DNA of 64,000 nucleotides from Dyadobacter jiangsuensis (GCF_003014695.1 NZ_PYAS01000021.1:18883-82882); one strand, 5' to 3'; positions 16,312 to 26,280 are shown, numbered from the stretch's first letter. Numbers and translations: made by a program. Notes: generated from the sequence alone by a model not told the origin.

Positions 16312-17685
16312 ATGCTCCTAATCGTAGACGACGACCTGGCTATCCGTACCTCTCTCTTGCTCCTTTTGAAAAAGGAGGGGTTCGAGGTGCGTGGCGCAGG
16401 GTCGCCGGAGGAAACGTTTGAAATACTGAAAGCAGCGACGCCGGAGCTGATATTGCTCGACCTGAATTTTTCGATTGAAACTTCGGGGCGGGAGGGAATG
16501 CATTTGTTGCAGCGGATCAAAAAGCACAATGCGGCTATTCCGGTGATCCTGATTACCGGCTGGGGGACGATCGACCTTGCGGTGAGAGGGATGAAAGAAG
16601 GCGCTGCCGATTTCGTGACCAAGCCCTGGCAGAACGATTACCTGATCCAGTCCATTCGCACGATTCTGAACCTGGCCAAACCGGCCCAGCAGGCGGGAAG
16701 CCGGCGGAAGCTCGACCAGCAATATCATTTCGAAAACATCGTCGGCGCAGACCCTAAGCTGCTCGATATCCTGGAAACCATCGGCCGGGTAGCACCCACG
16801 GACGCGCCCGTGCTCATTACGGGCGAGAGCGGAACGGGTAAGGAGCTCATTGCCGAGGCAATTCACCTCAACAGCCGCCGTAAAATGCGGCCATTCGTGA
16901 AGGTGAACCTGGGCGGTATTTCTTCCACGCTATTCGAGAGTGAGCTGTTCGGGCATGTGCGGGGCGCATTTACCGACGCCAAAACCGACCGGATGGGCCG
17001 TTTCGAAATGGCACACCGGGGGACGATTTTTCTGGACGAAATCGGCGAGCTGGATCTGTCGAGCCAGGTGAAACTCCTGCGCGTATTGCAGGAGCGTACC
17101 TTCGAGCCGTTGGGTAGCAGTAAGAGCCGGACGGTGGATGTGCGGGTTATTTGCGCTACCAACCGGAATCTGGAAGAAATGGTAGCGCAGGGTACATTCC
17201 GCGAGGACCTCTACTACCGCATTAACCTCATCACCGTAAAGCTCCCCGCATTGCGCGAGCGGCCCGACGATATTCCGCTCCTCTCCACGTTTTTTGCAGA
17301 TAACCTGAAAGCCATTTACAACCGGCCGGAACTGAAAATCAGCAATGCGGCTTTGAAATGGCTCAAAACGCAGCCGCTGCAAGGCAATATCCGGCAGTTG
17401 AAGAACCTCGTGGAGCGGACGGTACTTTTGGCGGGTAACAATGTGCTCGATATCGACGATTTTCAGCGTAACCTGCATGCCGGCAATGCGGTATCCGCAC
17501 AAAAGCATGTGCCCGAAGTTGGCAGCATTACATTGGAGGAAATGGAGTACCAGATGATCGTCCGGGCCATGCAGCACCATCAGAACAAGGTAAGCAAGGT
17601 AGCCCGCTCTCTGGGAATCACCCGGTTTGCATTGTACCGGCGGTTGGAGAAATTTGGCATCTCGTTTGATTCGGAGGAAGTATGA
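16312..17685 (+). CDS. NtrC-family sigma-54-dependent response regulator
   Basis: A 457-residue regulator. The receiver domain (about 1-120) has the phosphoacceptor Asp50 in LILLDLN. The AAA+ domain (about 140-380) has Walker A GESGTGKE, the sigma-54 contact loop GAFTDA (a variant of GAFTGA) and Walker B IFLDEIGEL. A Fis-type helix-turn-helix ends the protein (KVARSLGITRFALYRRLEKF). The stop overlaps the histidine kinase start in ATGA. It is the likely activator of the sigma-54-like promoter at 9841, controlling its own efflux cluster (inference). Confidence 0.95.
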   Translation: MLLIVDDDLAIRTSLLLLLKKEGFEVRGAGSPEETFEILKAATPELILLDLNFSIETSGREGMHLLQRIKKHNAAIPVILITGWGTIDLAVRGMKEGAADFVTKPWQNDYLIQSIRTILNLAKPAQQAGSRRKLDQQYHFENIVGADPKLLDILETIGRVAPTDAPVLITGESGTGKELIAEAIHLNSRRKMRPFVKVNLGGISSTLFESELFGHVRGAFTDAKTDRMGRFEMAHRGTIFLDEIGELDLSSQVKLLRVLQERTFEPLGSSKSRTVDVRVICATNRNLEEMVAQGTFREDLYYRINLITVKLPALRERPDDIPLLSTFFADNLKAIYNRPELKISNAALKWLKTQPLQGNIRQLKNLVERTVLLAGNNVLDIDDFQRNLHAGNAVSAQKHVPEVGSITLEEMEYQMIVRAMQHHQNKVSKVARSLGITRFALYRRLEKFGISFDSEEV

Positions 17686-18968
17686 GGTTGTCCACGAAGA
17701 CGAAATACATTGCCTATATCGCGGCATTGCACCTGGTGCTGGTTCTGCTGGTTTACAAGCTGCTATTTGAGAATAAGGCCCTCTTTATCGCCTCGGAAGT
17801 GTTTCTGCTGCTGTCGGCCGGTATGTCTATCATTCTCTACAACAATTTTATGCAACCTATCCAATTTGTGAAGTCCGGAATCGAAGCCATTAAGGACAAG
17901 GATTTTTCGATCAAATTTGTCCCGACAGGTAAAGGGGAGGTCGATGTGCTGATAGAGGTTTATAATATGATGATCGATCAGCTCCGCGAGGAGCGTATCA
18001 AGCTGAACGAGCAGCATTTCTTTTTGGAAAAACTCATCGAAGCATCGCCCATTTCCATCATTATCCTCGACTACGACGACCGTATCGAATCACTCAATAG
18101 CAAGGCGAAAAGTCAGTTTGGGCAAGACCATGGCACGCTAATTGGCAAAAAGCCGGAGGAAACTGACCTGCCGCTGCTCGGTGAGCTGGCCGGCCTGCTG
18201 GACGGGGAATCCAGAATGATCAAAACCAATGGCATTGCAACGTTCAAGGCGCAGCGTTCGCATTTCATGGACCGCGGTTTCCGGCGTTCGTTTCTGATGA
18301 TCGAGGAGCTGACCAACGAAATTCTCGAATCGGAGAAGAATGCTTATGGTAAGGTGATCAGGATGATGGCCCATGAAGTGAATAACACCCTGGGCGCCAC
18401 TGATTCGATCTTGCAGACCACCACGCATTTGCTGCCGGATACCGACTATGGCGATATCAAGGACGCATTGCATATCGCGTCGGAGCGCAACCAGCAACTC
18501 ACGCGCTTCATGCGCAATTTCGCGGATGTGGTGCGCTTGCCCGCGCCTGTGCAGGTGCGTACGGATATGGGCGCGCTCATGCGTGATGTGGCTGTGTTTA
18601 TGCAGAATGCGGCGTCTACCCGGAATGTTAAAGTGATGAGTGAATCGCAGGAAAACGTGTTCTGGAATGTAGATAAGGGGCAAATGGAACAGGTGCTGAT
18701 CAATGTGATCAAGAATGCCGTGGAAGCTTGTGAGAGCGGGCAGGAGGTGCGGATCAGCGCGACGAACGACCGTCTGGTTATTCGTAATAACGGAAAGCCG
18801 ATCGATCCGGAAGTGGGCAGCCAGTTATTCAACCCGTTTTTCAGCACTAAAAGAGACGGGCAGGGTATAGGCCTCACATTAACCCGCGAAATACTGGGCA
18901 ATCACGGCTTCGATTTTGCTTTGGAGACACGGCCTGATGGCTGGACTGAGTTCAGGATAGAGAAATAA
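17682..18968 (+). CDS. Membrane sensor histidine kinase
   Basis: A 428-residue kinase. Two adjacent N-terminal helices (about 9-28 and 34-54) leave almost no periplasmic loop, so it probably senses within the membrane or cytoplasm. A HAMP-like linker (about 55-110) and a PAS-like domain (about 115-210) follow. The phosphoacceptor is His231 in MMAHEVNNTLG, and the HATPase domain shows NVIKNAVEA and GQGIGLTLTREI. This is the NtrB/NtrY-like class that partners NtrC-type regulators. It is translationally coupled to the regulator upstream. Confidence 0.93.
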   Translation: MRLSTKTKYIAYIAALHLVLVLLVYKLLFENKALFIASEVFLLLSAGMSIILYNNFMQPIQFVKSGIEAIKDKDFSIKFVPTGKGEVDVLIEVYNMMIDQLREERIKLNEQHFFLEKLIEASPISIIILDYDDRIESLNSKAKSQFGQDHGTLIGKKPEETDLPLLGELAGLLDGESRMIKTNGIATFKAQRSHFMDRGFRRSFLMIEELTNEILESEKNAYGKVIRMMAHEVNNTLGATDSILQTTTHLLPDTDYGDIKDALHIASERNQQLTRFMRNFADVVRLPAPVQVRTDMGALMRDVAVFMQNAASTRNVKVMSESQENVFWNVDKGQMEQVLINVIKNAVEACESGQEVRISATNDRLVIRNNGKPIDPEVGSQLFNPFFSTKRDGQGIGLTLTREILGNHGFDFALETRPDGWTEFRIEK

Positions 18969-18974
18969 GACCCG

Positions 18975-19988
18975 TTAACCTTTGCGAACGCTTATTGCAA
19001 ATGCTTTGGCAGGGTTGGTGACCATCAATGTGCGGATATCGGCTTCGGTAAAGCTATTTGTTTTCAATGCAGGAATGAGCTTGTCGGAAATGGCTGTGTA
19101 GCCTCGAAACTCGCCTCCGCCAGGCTCTCCTGGCCGGTACCAGCCGGCATCGTGCGAAATCAGCACCTGGGCGAGGCGTCCTTTGTTTTTCAAAAAAGTA
19201 AGCAACTCAACATGCTTGGCGATATTGTCGGTGTTAACGCCATCCAGGCTGATCCAGCAGCCGCTTTGGCCTACACTGTCCAGCTCCTCCGCGCTCCCGC
19301 TTGCGTGTACCCATACGAATGCAGACGGGTGCACGCCCGATTGTTTCAATATTTCAATTTCCTCGCGCGCAGGCAATGCAGGTCCCGTGTGAGCGCAGAT
19401 GGTAAGTCCGGTTTTCAAATGCGTGAAGGCTGCCGCTTCGATCAGCTTTTGATGAAGTTCGGACAATGCACCGCTATTGACACCGGTCTTGATAAATCCC
19501 GGCCGAATGCCGGTACCTTCGATGCCATGCTCGAACTCGGTAATCCAGCGGTTTGCCAACTGTTCGGCAGTTTCAGTGAATGCCCATTTGGGTAAATACT
19601 TATTGTCCGACGCGCCGTAATACCCGGTATTGGTCAGGATATTCAGGCCCGATTGCTCGGAGAGCTTCTTTAACAAAACCACATCCCTGCCAATGAATGC
19701 AGGCGTGCATTCTACCAGGGTTTGAATGCCCCGCTGTTTGATTTCAAGCAAGTAGGGCAGGACTTTCCGGATTACTTCATCATGCTTCCAGCGATCCGGT
19801 GAAATCTTTTCAGCCCCGATAAAATCGACGAGGACGTGCTCATGAATAAGCGATGTCCCCAGTTCAGAAGTGAGGATTTTTCCTTTGACTGAATAGGTGT
19901 ATAGTGGATCGGCGAGCGTGGCAGACCCCATGAAAGGAATCGCGCCAAATGTCGCCAGGAAGTGTCTGCGGGAAATTTGTATTGCCAT
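18975..19988 (-). CDS. Phosphotriesterase-family metal hydrolase, exported
   Basis: A 337-residue amidohydrolase-superfamily protein. The start SRRHFLATFGAIP looks like a twin-arginine signal. Metal ligands fit the family: HEH at about 48-50, a Lys in FIKTGV (the carbamylated bridge), His in ICAHTG and in WVHASG, and Asp in LISHDAGWY. Family members cleave lactones or phosphotriesters; the substrate is unknown. It is the last gene of a five-gene minus-strand run, 48 bases after the site-2 protease gene. Confidence 0.88.
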   Translation of the reverse strand: MAIQISRRHFLATFGAIPFMGSATLADPLYTYSVKGKILTSELGTSLIHEHVLVDFIGAEKISPDRWKHDEVIRKVLPYLLEIKQRGIQTLVECTPAFIGRDVVLLKKLSEQSGLNILTNTGYYGASDNKYLPKWAFTETAEQLANRWITEFEHGIEGTGIRPGFIKTGVNSGALSELHQKLIEAAAFTHLKTGLTICAHTGPALPAREEIEILKQSGVHPSAFVWVHASGSAEELDSVGQSGCWISLDGVNTDNIAKHVELLTFLKNKGRLAQVLISHDAGWYRPGEPGGGEFRGYTAISDKLIPALKTNSFTEADIRTLMVTNPAKAFAISVRKG

Positions 19989-20036
19989 ATTCAGCCTTTT
20001 TCAAAAAGTAAAAGGGTTGAACGGGGCTTATCTCCT

Positions 20037-21236
20037 TTACTCGATGATAATAAACGGCGTGGGGCTAAACGAGATCACGAAAATCACGAAGGCGACAATA
20101 CCAAGGATAAACCGCGGGGTGTCGAGTGGCGTGTTATCCTCCGTTTCGGGGTGGCGGATGCCGAGAAAACGGCCCAGGATGAATACAAACGGCAGTAAAT
20201 TGACCGAACCGTCCCAATCCGGGCGAATGTAGGTGACGGCAAACTGGCCAACGACGATCAGCAGACTGGTCATCAACGCTGTCGACGGGTTATCGAATGC
20301 GCGTTTGAAACAGATATAAAGGAAATAGACGTAAATGGCAAGGTAGAACAGCCGTTCGTAAAACACGGCATCGCTGCCAGTCGCAAAGGACTCCGTGCGG
20401 AACACGCCCAAACCCGCATAGAATGCGAAAATACCGAACAGAACCGGTGCCACAACATTGAAACGCTTCTTGCCGATCATACCATAGAGAATATGGCCGC
20501 CATCGAGCTGGCCGATCGGGATGAGGTTCAGGGAAGTGAAGAACAATGCCAGATATCCCGCAAAAAGATAGGGGTAATGGATGATCTCATACGCATGCGG
20601 TAGGCGCGCAGGATCGGCCACGTAGTTTTTGAAAAACCAGAACAGGATATTATCCCCAAGCATCAGGTTACCGGCCGGGTTTTCGTAAGCGAATTGGGGG
20701 TAATTCAGCCCGAAACGCTCGTATTCGGGGTGGATTTTGAAAATGTAATCCGGCGGCGGCAAATGGGTGAATCCATACCAAAGCACTACCAATGCAGCCA
20801 CAAAGCCAGCCAGCGGCCCTGCGATACCTATATCGAAGAACTTGACCCGCGATTTCACCACTTCCTTGATACGGATGAATGCACCGAGCGTACCAATGCT
20901 TTGCGAGATGCCGAACCACAGCGGAATGTAGTAGGGCAGTGTAACTCTCACTTTATGGGCTTTGGCAACGAAATAGTGGCCGAATTCATGGATCGTAAGG
21001 ATCAGTAGGAATGGTATCGAAAAATGGAAGCCCTGCACAAATTCCGCCCAACCCATGGGTTTGGTAGGAATGGGCACTTCCTTCCCATCCGGTTTGCCGA
21101 TCAGGAAAAAAAGCATGTCATAAACGAATCCGAATATGTTACCGAACATCCATTCGGCACCAGCCATCGTCGTGGTGATGATGGTGATGATAAAAAGGGC
21201 TGCCTGGATGACGTGGGTTCGTGTGTTAGACTGCAT
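20037..21236 (-). CDS. Site-2 protease family (M50) membrane zinc protease
   Basis: A 399-residue protein with several membrane helices. HEFGHYF (HExxH motif) lies inside a helix near residue 88, and NLIPIGQLDGGHIL supplies the third zinc ligand. Such enzymes cut membrane-bound substrates inside the bilayer. The frame is open to 21326, but the ATG at 21236 is preferred because the extension lies inside the HAD gene; from 21236 the two overlap by only 11 bases. The gene follows HAD, accA and the beta-CASP gene in one transcription unit. Confidence 0.9.
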   Translation of the reverse strand: MQSNTRTHVIQAALFIITIITTTMAGAEWMFGNIFGFVYDMLFFLIGKPDGKEVPIPTKPMGWAEFVQGFHFSIPFLLILTIHEFGHYFVAKAHKVRVTLPYYIPLWFGISQSIGTLGAFIRIKEVVKSRVKFFDIGIAGPLAGFVAALVVLWYGFTHLPPPDYIFKIHPEYERFGLNYPQFAYENPAGNLMLGDNILFWFFKNYVADPARLPHAYEIIHYPYLFAGYLALFFTSLNLIPIGQLDGGHILYGMIGKKRFNVVAPVLFGIFAFYAGLGVFRTESFATGSDAVFYERLFYLAIYVYFLYICFKRAFDNPSTALMTSLLIVVGQFAVTYIRPDWDGSVNLLPFVFILGRFLGIRHPETEDNTPLDTPRFILGIVAFVIFVISFSPTPFIIIE

Positions 21237-21861
21237 AGTCTTGAAGGTATTCCAGAATAGTGACCGGCTTTTGGACGTGGATGGTTTCGATGCCGAGCTC
21301 GCCTGCGCTGCGGATGTTGTCCGCATTGTCGTCGAGGAAAAGCGTTTCTTCCGCTTTCAGGCCGGCTTTTTCGAGCACTTCCTGGTAAATACGGGGATCG
21401 GGCTTCATCAGGCCCATTTCGTAGGAAAGAAAAACGATTTCGAACAAATCTTCCAGCTTTTCAACACCCGTCGATGCTTCCAGGATCTTGTTGACCTGTG
21501 TAATGTGGATCGAGCTGGTGTTGCTGAGCAGGAACAGCCGGTATTTCGTCGCCAGCTTTTTCAGCAGCTCCACGCGCTCGGGCGGAAGATCGAGCAGCAG
21601 GCTGTTCCAGGCGGTGTCGATGGCTTCGTCCGACAGATCAGGAAAATTCAGGATTTCACGCACGTAGTTCCGGAACGTCGGTTCGTCCATCAGGCCGGTT
21701 TCAAACTGGCGGAAAATTTCGCTCTCTTTGAAAATCGTCAGGATCTCGTGCTGCTCGCGCCCGCTCAGATCGGCAAATGATTTGGAAGCAATGGGGACGT
21801 CGATGTTGAGAATGACGTCACCGAGGTCGAAAATGATGTTCCTGATTTGGTCGTTTTTCAT
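21226..21861 (-). CDS. HAD-family hydrolase
   Basis: A 211-residue HAD superfamily (subfamily IA) protein. Motif I is IFDLGDVIL with the nucleophile Asp; motif II is LLSNTSS; motif III KPDPRIY carries the Lys; motif IV is FLDDNADN. The second motif-I position is Gly rather than Asp, as in the epoxide-hydrolase-like or YihX-like group. It probably dephosphorylates a small sugar or nucleotide phosphate. It starts 8 bases after accA ends. Confidence 0.9.
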   Translation of the reverse strand: MKNDQIRNIIFDLGDVILNIDVPIASKSFADLSGREQHEILTIFKESEIFRQFETGLMDEPTFRNYVREILNFPDLSDEAIDTAWNSLLLDLPPERVELLKKLATKYRLFLLSNTSSIHITQVNKILEASTGVEKLEDLFEIVFLSYEMGLMKPDPRIYQEVLEKAGLKAEETLFLDDNADNIRSAGELGIETIHVQKPVTILEYLQDYAV

Positions 21862-21869
21862 GGATACGC

Positions 21870-22826
21870 TTACGCTTCTACTACCACGCCCATTGCACAG
21901 AATTTATCGATACGCTGGTCGATACGGTCCTGCTCGCTGATGGCGCCGAGTTCGGCAATATTTTCGAGAATTGTTCTTTTCAGCTCTTCGGCCATCCATT
22001 TGTGGTCGAGGTGTGCCCCCCCCAGCGGTTCGGCGATAATGCCGTCTACCAGCTTATAGTTGGTCATATCCTTGGCTGTGATTTTCATCGCCTCGGCCGC
22101 CTGCTCCTTGAAATCCCAGCTTCTCCAAAGGATCGCCGAGCAGTTTTCAGGGGAAATTACCGAGTACCAGGTGTTTTCGAGCATCAATACGCGGTCGCCG
22201 ATGGCAATACCCAATGCACCCCCGGAAGCACCTTCGCCGATCACGATACAGATCACCGGTACTTTCAGCATGAACATCTCTTTCAGGTTGCGTGCAATCG
22301 CCTCGCCCTGTCCGCGCTCTTCGGCTTCCATACCCGGGAATGCACCCGGTGTGTCGATCAGCGTCACGATAGGCTTGTTGAATTTCTCGGCCAGTTTCAT
22401 CAGGCGCAATGCCTTGCGGTAACCTTCCGGGTTCGGCATACCGAAGTTCCGGTGCTGGCGCTGCTTGGTATTACGGCCTTTTTGCTGCCCGATGAGCATG
22501 AACGATTGCCCGCCGACGTTCGCCAGACCACCGATAATAGCCGGATCGTCGCGCACCTGGCGGTCTCCGTGCAATTCGATGAACTCATCGCAGATCAGTT
22601 CGATGTAGTCAAGCGTGTAGGGGCGATCGGGGTGGCGGGAGAGCTGCACACGCTGCCAGCGCGTGAGGTTTTCAAATATTTCTTTTCGAAGGTTGGTGAT
22701 GTTGCCTTCCAGCAACGCAATGGCGTCCGAAAAATCCACATTGTTTTCATTCGCCAACGCTTTCATTTCTTCGAGCTTGCGTTCGAGCTCGGCCATAGGC
22801 TTTTCAAAATCGAGGTATGTTCTCAT
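21870..22826 (-). CDS. accA: Acetyl-CoA carboxylase carboxyltransferase subunit alpha
   Basis: A 318-residue protein of normal length. It matches AccA from the N-terminal FEKPMAELERKLEEMK helix through the crotonase-like core (TLIDTPGAFPGMEAEERGQG and IGEGASGGALGIAIGD). With AccD it transfers the carboxyl group from biotin to acetyl-CoA in the first step of fatty-acid synthesis. It sits 39 bases after the beta-CASP gene and 8 before the HAD gene. Confidence 0.97.
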   Translation of the reverse strand: MRTYLDFEKPMAELERKLEEMKALANENNVDFSDAIALLEGNITNLRKEIFENLTRWQRVQLSRHPDRPYTLDYIELICDEFIELHGDRQVRDDPAIIGGLANVGGQSFMLIGQQKGRNTKQRQHRNFGMPNPEGYRKALRLMKLAEKFNKPIVTLIDTPGAFPGMEAEERGQGEAIARNLKEMFMLKVPVICIVIGEGASGGALGIAIGDRVLMLENTWYSVISPENCSAILWRSWDFKEQAAEAMKITAKDMTNYKLVDGIIAEPLGGAHLDHKWMAEELKRTILENIAELGAISEQDRIDQRIDKFCAMGVVVEA

Positions 22827-22865
22827 AATTCAGGTTCTGTGATTAGTGGGCGGGATCGGGGGCGG

Positions 22866-24287
22866 TCAGAGTTCGTAAGTAGTGCCCCTTAACGGCGTTT
22901 CCACCGAATGATAGCCGATTTCCTGGATTTTACTCTGGAATTCAGCCATGCTTTGCTGCTCTCCGTGGACGAGGAAAACGCGTTTCAGTTTTTCCGGATC
23001 CTGCATTTTTACAAAATTAATTAAGTCGTTTTGGTCTCCGTGGCCGCTAAATACGTCAATTTTTTCAATATTAGCCAAGACCGGGTACTGCTTTCCGCGA
23101 ATCGAGATCGTATCCTGCCCATTCAAAAGCCGCCATCCGAGCGTACCTTCCGAGGCATAACCGATCATCAGGATCGTCGCATAAGGATTGCCGATATTGG
23201 CCTCCACGTGCGCTTCCACGCGCCCGCCCTGTACCATTCCCGACGATGAAATGATAATGCAAGGCTCGTTATAGTTCGAAACCGCGCGGCTCGCGTCGGC
23301 ACTTTCGAGGTAGATCAGATTTTCGAAATCGAAGAGCATGTCATTCTCTTCTTTAAAGTCGCGCGCCTCCTTGTTCAGCATCCGGGAATGTTTTTGGTAC
23401 ACCTTGGTGCTGCTGTGGGCCAATGGGCTGTCGGAGAATACTTTAATGAAGGGGAAAGAGCGGTCGAGATAGAGCTTGTTGAGCGTGTAAAGCAATGCCT
23501 GGGTTCTGCCGACGCTAAAAGACGGGATAATAAGCCTGCCAGGAATATCGATGCAGGTCCGTTTGATCACATCCGCCAGCGTTTCTACTGTGCCACGCTT
23601 GTCTTCGTGCAATCTGTTTCCGTAAGTCGATTCACAGATCAGGTAATCCACCTGCGGAATTTCCTGCGGGTCGATCAGCAGCGGATAGTTCTTCCGGCCG
23701 ATGTCGCCCGAAAAGCATAGCCGTTTTTTCTCGCCATCCTCATACACTTCCAGTACAATATGCGCTGCACCCAGCAAATGACCAGCGGCATAGTAGGTTA
23801 CCGTCACATTGTCGGCAATGCGGTAGCGCTGCCCGAAAGCAACGGGCACAAAATTGTCCATGGCCTCGATCACATGTTTTTCAACATAATAATCCATAGG
23901 CACTTCACGCTTCTTCTTGCCGCTTCTTTTCTTGGAGTTAACCCGTGAGTTGAGTCGTTTCTGGTGCAGATTGGCCGCGTCTTTCAGCAAAAGCGAGGTT
24001 AGAGCCATGGTAGGCTCGGTGCAAACGACCCGGCCTTCGAAACCCTCCTTATACAGGTTGGGAATGTTACCCGAGTGATCAATGTGCGCGTGTGTGAGCA
24101 GTACGGTGTTGATCAGACTGGGTTCAAACGGGAAAACGCTCTTCTGCTGTTCATATCTTGTTTTCTTGCCGATCTCATCCAGATCAAAATCGGAGCCGCA
24201 GTCGATCAGGATGCGGTAGTCGTCCGATTCCAAAAGGAACATACTACCTGTGACCTGCTGCGAAGCCCCCCAAAATGTCAATTTCAT
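22866..24287 (-). CDS. MBL-fold beta-CASP ribonuclease-like protein
   Basis: A 473-residue protein. The metallo-beta-lactamase motif THAHIDHSGNIP (HxHxDH) is at about 65-76, another zinc ligand is in AGHLLGAAHIV, and FSGDIGR follows. A beta-CASP insertion (SFSVGRTQALLYTL) and the closing FSGHGDQNDL and FLVHGE motifs fit the RNA-processing (KH-less CPSF/YSH1-like) family. It probably cuts or trims RNA in the cytoplasm. First gene of the run to PTE; it is divergent from dacB. Confidence 0.92.
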   Translation of the reverse strand: MKLTFWGASQQVTGSMFLLESDDYRILIDCGSDFDLDEIGKKTRYEQQKSVFPFEPSLINTVLLTHAHIDHSGNIPNLYKEGFEGRVVCTEPTMALTSLLLKDAANLHQKRLNSRVNSKKRSGKKKREVPMDYYVEKHVIEAMDNFVPVAFGQRYRIADNVTVTYYAAGHLLGAAHIVLEVYEDGEKKRLCFSGDIGRKNYPLLIDPQEIPQVDYLICESTYGNRLHEDKRGTVETLADVIKRTCIDIPGRLIIPSFSVGRTQALLYTLNKLYLDRSFPFIKVFSDSPLAHSSTKVYQKHSRMLNKEARDFKEENDMLFDFENLIYLESADASRAVSNYNEPCIIISSSGMVQGGRVEAHVEANIGNPYATILMIGYASEGTLGWRLLNGQDTISIRGKQYPVLANIEKIDVFSGHGDQNDLINFVKMQDPEKLKRVFLVHGEQQSMAEFQSKIQEIGYHSVETPLRGTTYEL

Positions 24288-24485
24288 ATAAATAGTATGG
24301 GGTGAAAGCTATATTGCATTTTTCATCTGGCGGAAAAATCAATATCACTATTGTATCTTTTCTTTGTAAACTACTAATCGTTTGTCTAATATCTTACAAA
24401 AGTACCAAAAAACAGCCTGAGATGCGGACATTAGTTGCTAGATTAGACAAAGCGGCATCATTTTTGTGTCCGGCGAATATTTAAT

Positions 24486-25964
24486 ATGATGAGAACCACC
24501 CTTCTTTTGTTTTACATACTCCTGGCGTGCCGCGCTGTATCGGCACAAGTCATCGACAGTACCGGACTGGTCCGATTCAGCGATGCCGTGCTTGAACTGC
24601 AAAACAGCGAGTTCATGCGGAGCGGCTCGCTGGCAGTGAGCGTAAAGGCTGTAAAAGAGGGTAAAAATTTATTTGCATTGAATGCGGAGCGTTCGCTGCC
24701 TTCCGCATCTACCTTGAAGCTCGTCTCTACCGCAACAGTTCTGGCGCTGTTCGGAGGTGATTTCAGATTCCAGACTTTCCTCGAACACGACGGTATTCTG
24801 CGCGGCGATACGCTTGTCGGCAACATTTACATGCATGGAACCGGCGATCCGTCACTCGGAAGTGACCGGTTTAAAGGTTATCCTACGGCGCCCGAAATGA
24901 TCAGCCGGTGGGTGGCGGCAGTGAAAAAAGCGGGTATAAAGTACATCAAAGGCAAAGTCATTGCCGATGCCTCTTTTTTTGACAAAGAAGCTGTCGCCAG
25001 TACTTGGATATGGGGCGATATGGGGAATTATTATGGAGCTGGCGTACAGGGGCTCAATTTTAATGAAAACCTCTACCGTGTCAAATTTAAACCGGGCGTA
25101 GATCCGGGTGACCCAACGACCGTACTCGGTACGGAACCGGCGATTCCATATTTGTCATTTACAAATCAGGTGACGACCGGCGAACGCGGTTCGGGCGACC
25201 AGACGATCATTTACAGCAGTCCGCTGGGAAACAATGTGCTGCTTACGGGTACAGTGCCGGCCGGTAATGCGGTCTTTACGGTAAAAGGCTCCATTCCCGA
25301 TCCGGCATGGTACACGGCTTATGCATTGAAAAATGCATTGGCTGGCAGCGGCGTGGTTGTGGCGGAAGCTGAGGATCTTCCCGGAAATCCGAATCTCCTG
25401 ACTCCCAACCCCAAGAAAATCATCGATGAATATAAGTCGCCGCCCCTGCGCGAACTTTGTCAACAGGCCAATTTTTGGAGCATTAACCTCTTTGCCGATG
25501 TGTTTTTCAAGCAATCGGGCAAACGGCTCTCGGGCAGTTCCGGGTTCGACGATGCCGCTACGGCCATTACCGGCTACTGGTCGGGCAGGGGAGCGGATTT
25601 GAGGGGTTTTTACATTAAAGACGGAAGCGGATTGTCACCTTCCGGTTCCATTACCGCGGGTAGTCTGACGGATATTCTAAATCTGGCCAATAAAGATGTC
25701 AGCTTCAAGGATTTCTACCAAAGTATCGCTGTTCTGGGGCAGAACGGTACTGTTCGTAATCTTGGTAAGGGCTCACACGCAGCGGGTAATATGCGTGTGA
25801 AGAGCGGGTCCATCGAAGGTACGCGGGCGTTTGCGGGGTATGTAAATGCAAAATCGGGGGCATTGCTGAGCTTTACCATCATCGCGCACAAGTACGTACC
25901 GGGTAGTAACCGGGTCATTTCCGATTCGCTGGTGAAGCTGATGACGCTGATGGCGGAGCTTTGA
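24486..25964 (+). CDS. dacB: D-alanyl-D-alanine carboxypeptidase/endopeptidase (PBP4 family)
   Basis: A 492-residue exported penicillin-binding protein with a signal peptide (about 1-20, ending AVSA). The catalytic Ser75-x-x-Lys78 is in SASTLKLV, the SxN motif is in FWSINLFADV, and the KxG motif is in MRVKSGSIEGT. The long insertion between the first two motifs is typical of PBP4/DacB. It trims or cleaves peptidoglycan peptides in the periplasm. The gene stands alone; a REP-like element follows. Confidence 0.95.
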   Translation: MMRTTLLLFYILLACRAVSAQVIDSTGLVRFSDAVLELQNSEFMRSGSLAVSVKAVKEGKNLFALNAERSLPSASTLKLVSTATVLALFGGDFRFQTFLEHDGILRGDTLVGNIYMHGTGDPSLGSDRFKGYPTAPEMISRWVAAVKKAGIKYIKGKVIADASFFDKEAVASTWIWGDMGNYYGAGVQGLNFNENLYRVKFKPGVDPGDPTTVLGTEPAIPYLSFTNQVTTGERGSGDQTIIYSSPLGNNVLLTGTVPAGNAVFTVKGSIPDPAWYTAYALKNALAGSGVVVAEAEDLPGNPNLLTPNPKKIIDEYKSPPLRELCQQANFWSINLFADVFFKQSGKRLSGSSGFDDAATAITGYWSGRGADLRGFYIKDGSGLSPSGSITAGSLTDILNLANKDVSFKDFYQSIAVLGQNGTVRNLGKGSHAAGNMRVKSGSIEGTRAFAGYVNAKSGALLSFTIIAHKYVPGSNRVISDSLVKLMTLMAEL

Positions 25965-25984
25965 AGGATTGTAGTTGTTGTTAC

Positions 25985-26280
25985 ATCCCTAACGGGATTC
26001 AAATTGAATTCTGATTACACCGTTTTTCTACCAATGTTACGTGCCTAACGGCACTTGCAATGAAAAATGCAAAGTCGCGTTAGCGACGTAATATTGGTAG
26101 CAAAATGGTATTGCGTATCGATTCGCCAATGCCGTTTGGCATGCAACAACAATTGTGAAGACGATGGCGCGAAACTCCTGCTTCGCGCACGCTATTATGC
26201 AGCCTCTGGCTGCCTTGCAGGATGTTCCGACCGGCCGGAGGCCTGCGAATAGTGGGCACGAAGCCAGAGCTTCGCGCCAT
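25985..26280. repeat. REP-like compound palindromic element
   Basis: The 324-base gap between dacB and hslV has no gene but dense palindromes. Four small hairpins with different stems share a TAAC/AAAC loop (or its complement): ATCCC-TAAC-GGGAT (25985), GTGCC-TAAC-GGCAC (26041), GTCGC-GTTA-GCGAC (26074) and ATGCC-GTTT-GGCAT (26129). The second and third sit inside near-complementary 13-bp arms (26029-26041 and 26087-26099, one mismatch). A further 10-bp pair ATGGCGCGAA / TTCGCGCCAT spans 26164-26280. Changed stems with a kept loop suggest a mobile REP/BIME family. Confidence 0.8.

Noticed and set aside
20037..21326. Longer start of the site-2 protease at 21326
   Set aside because: The extra 30 residues lie wholly inside the HAD gene and are low-complexity Ser/Ala/Lys; 21236 gives a normal N-terminus.
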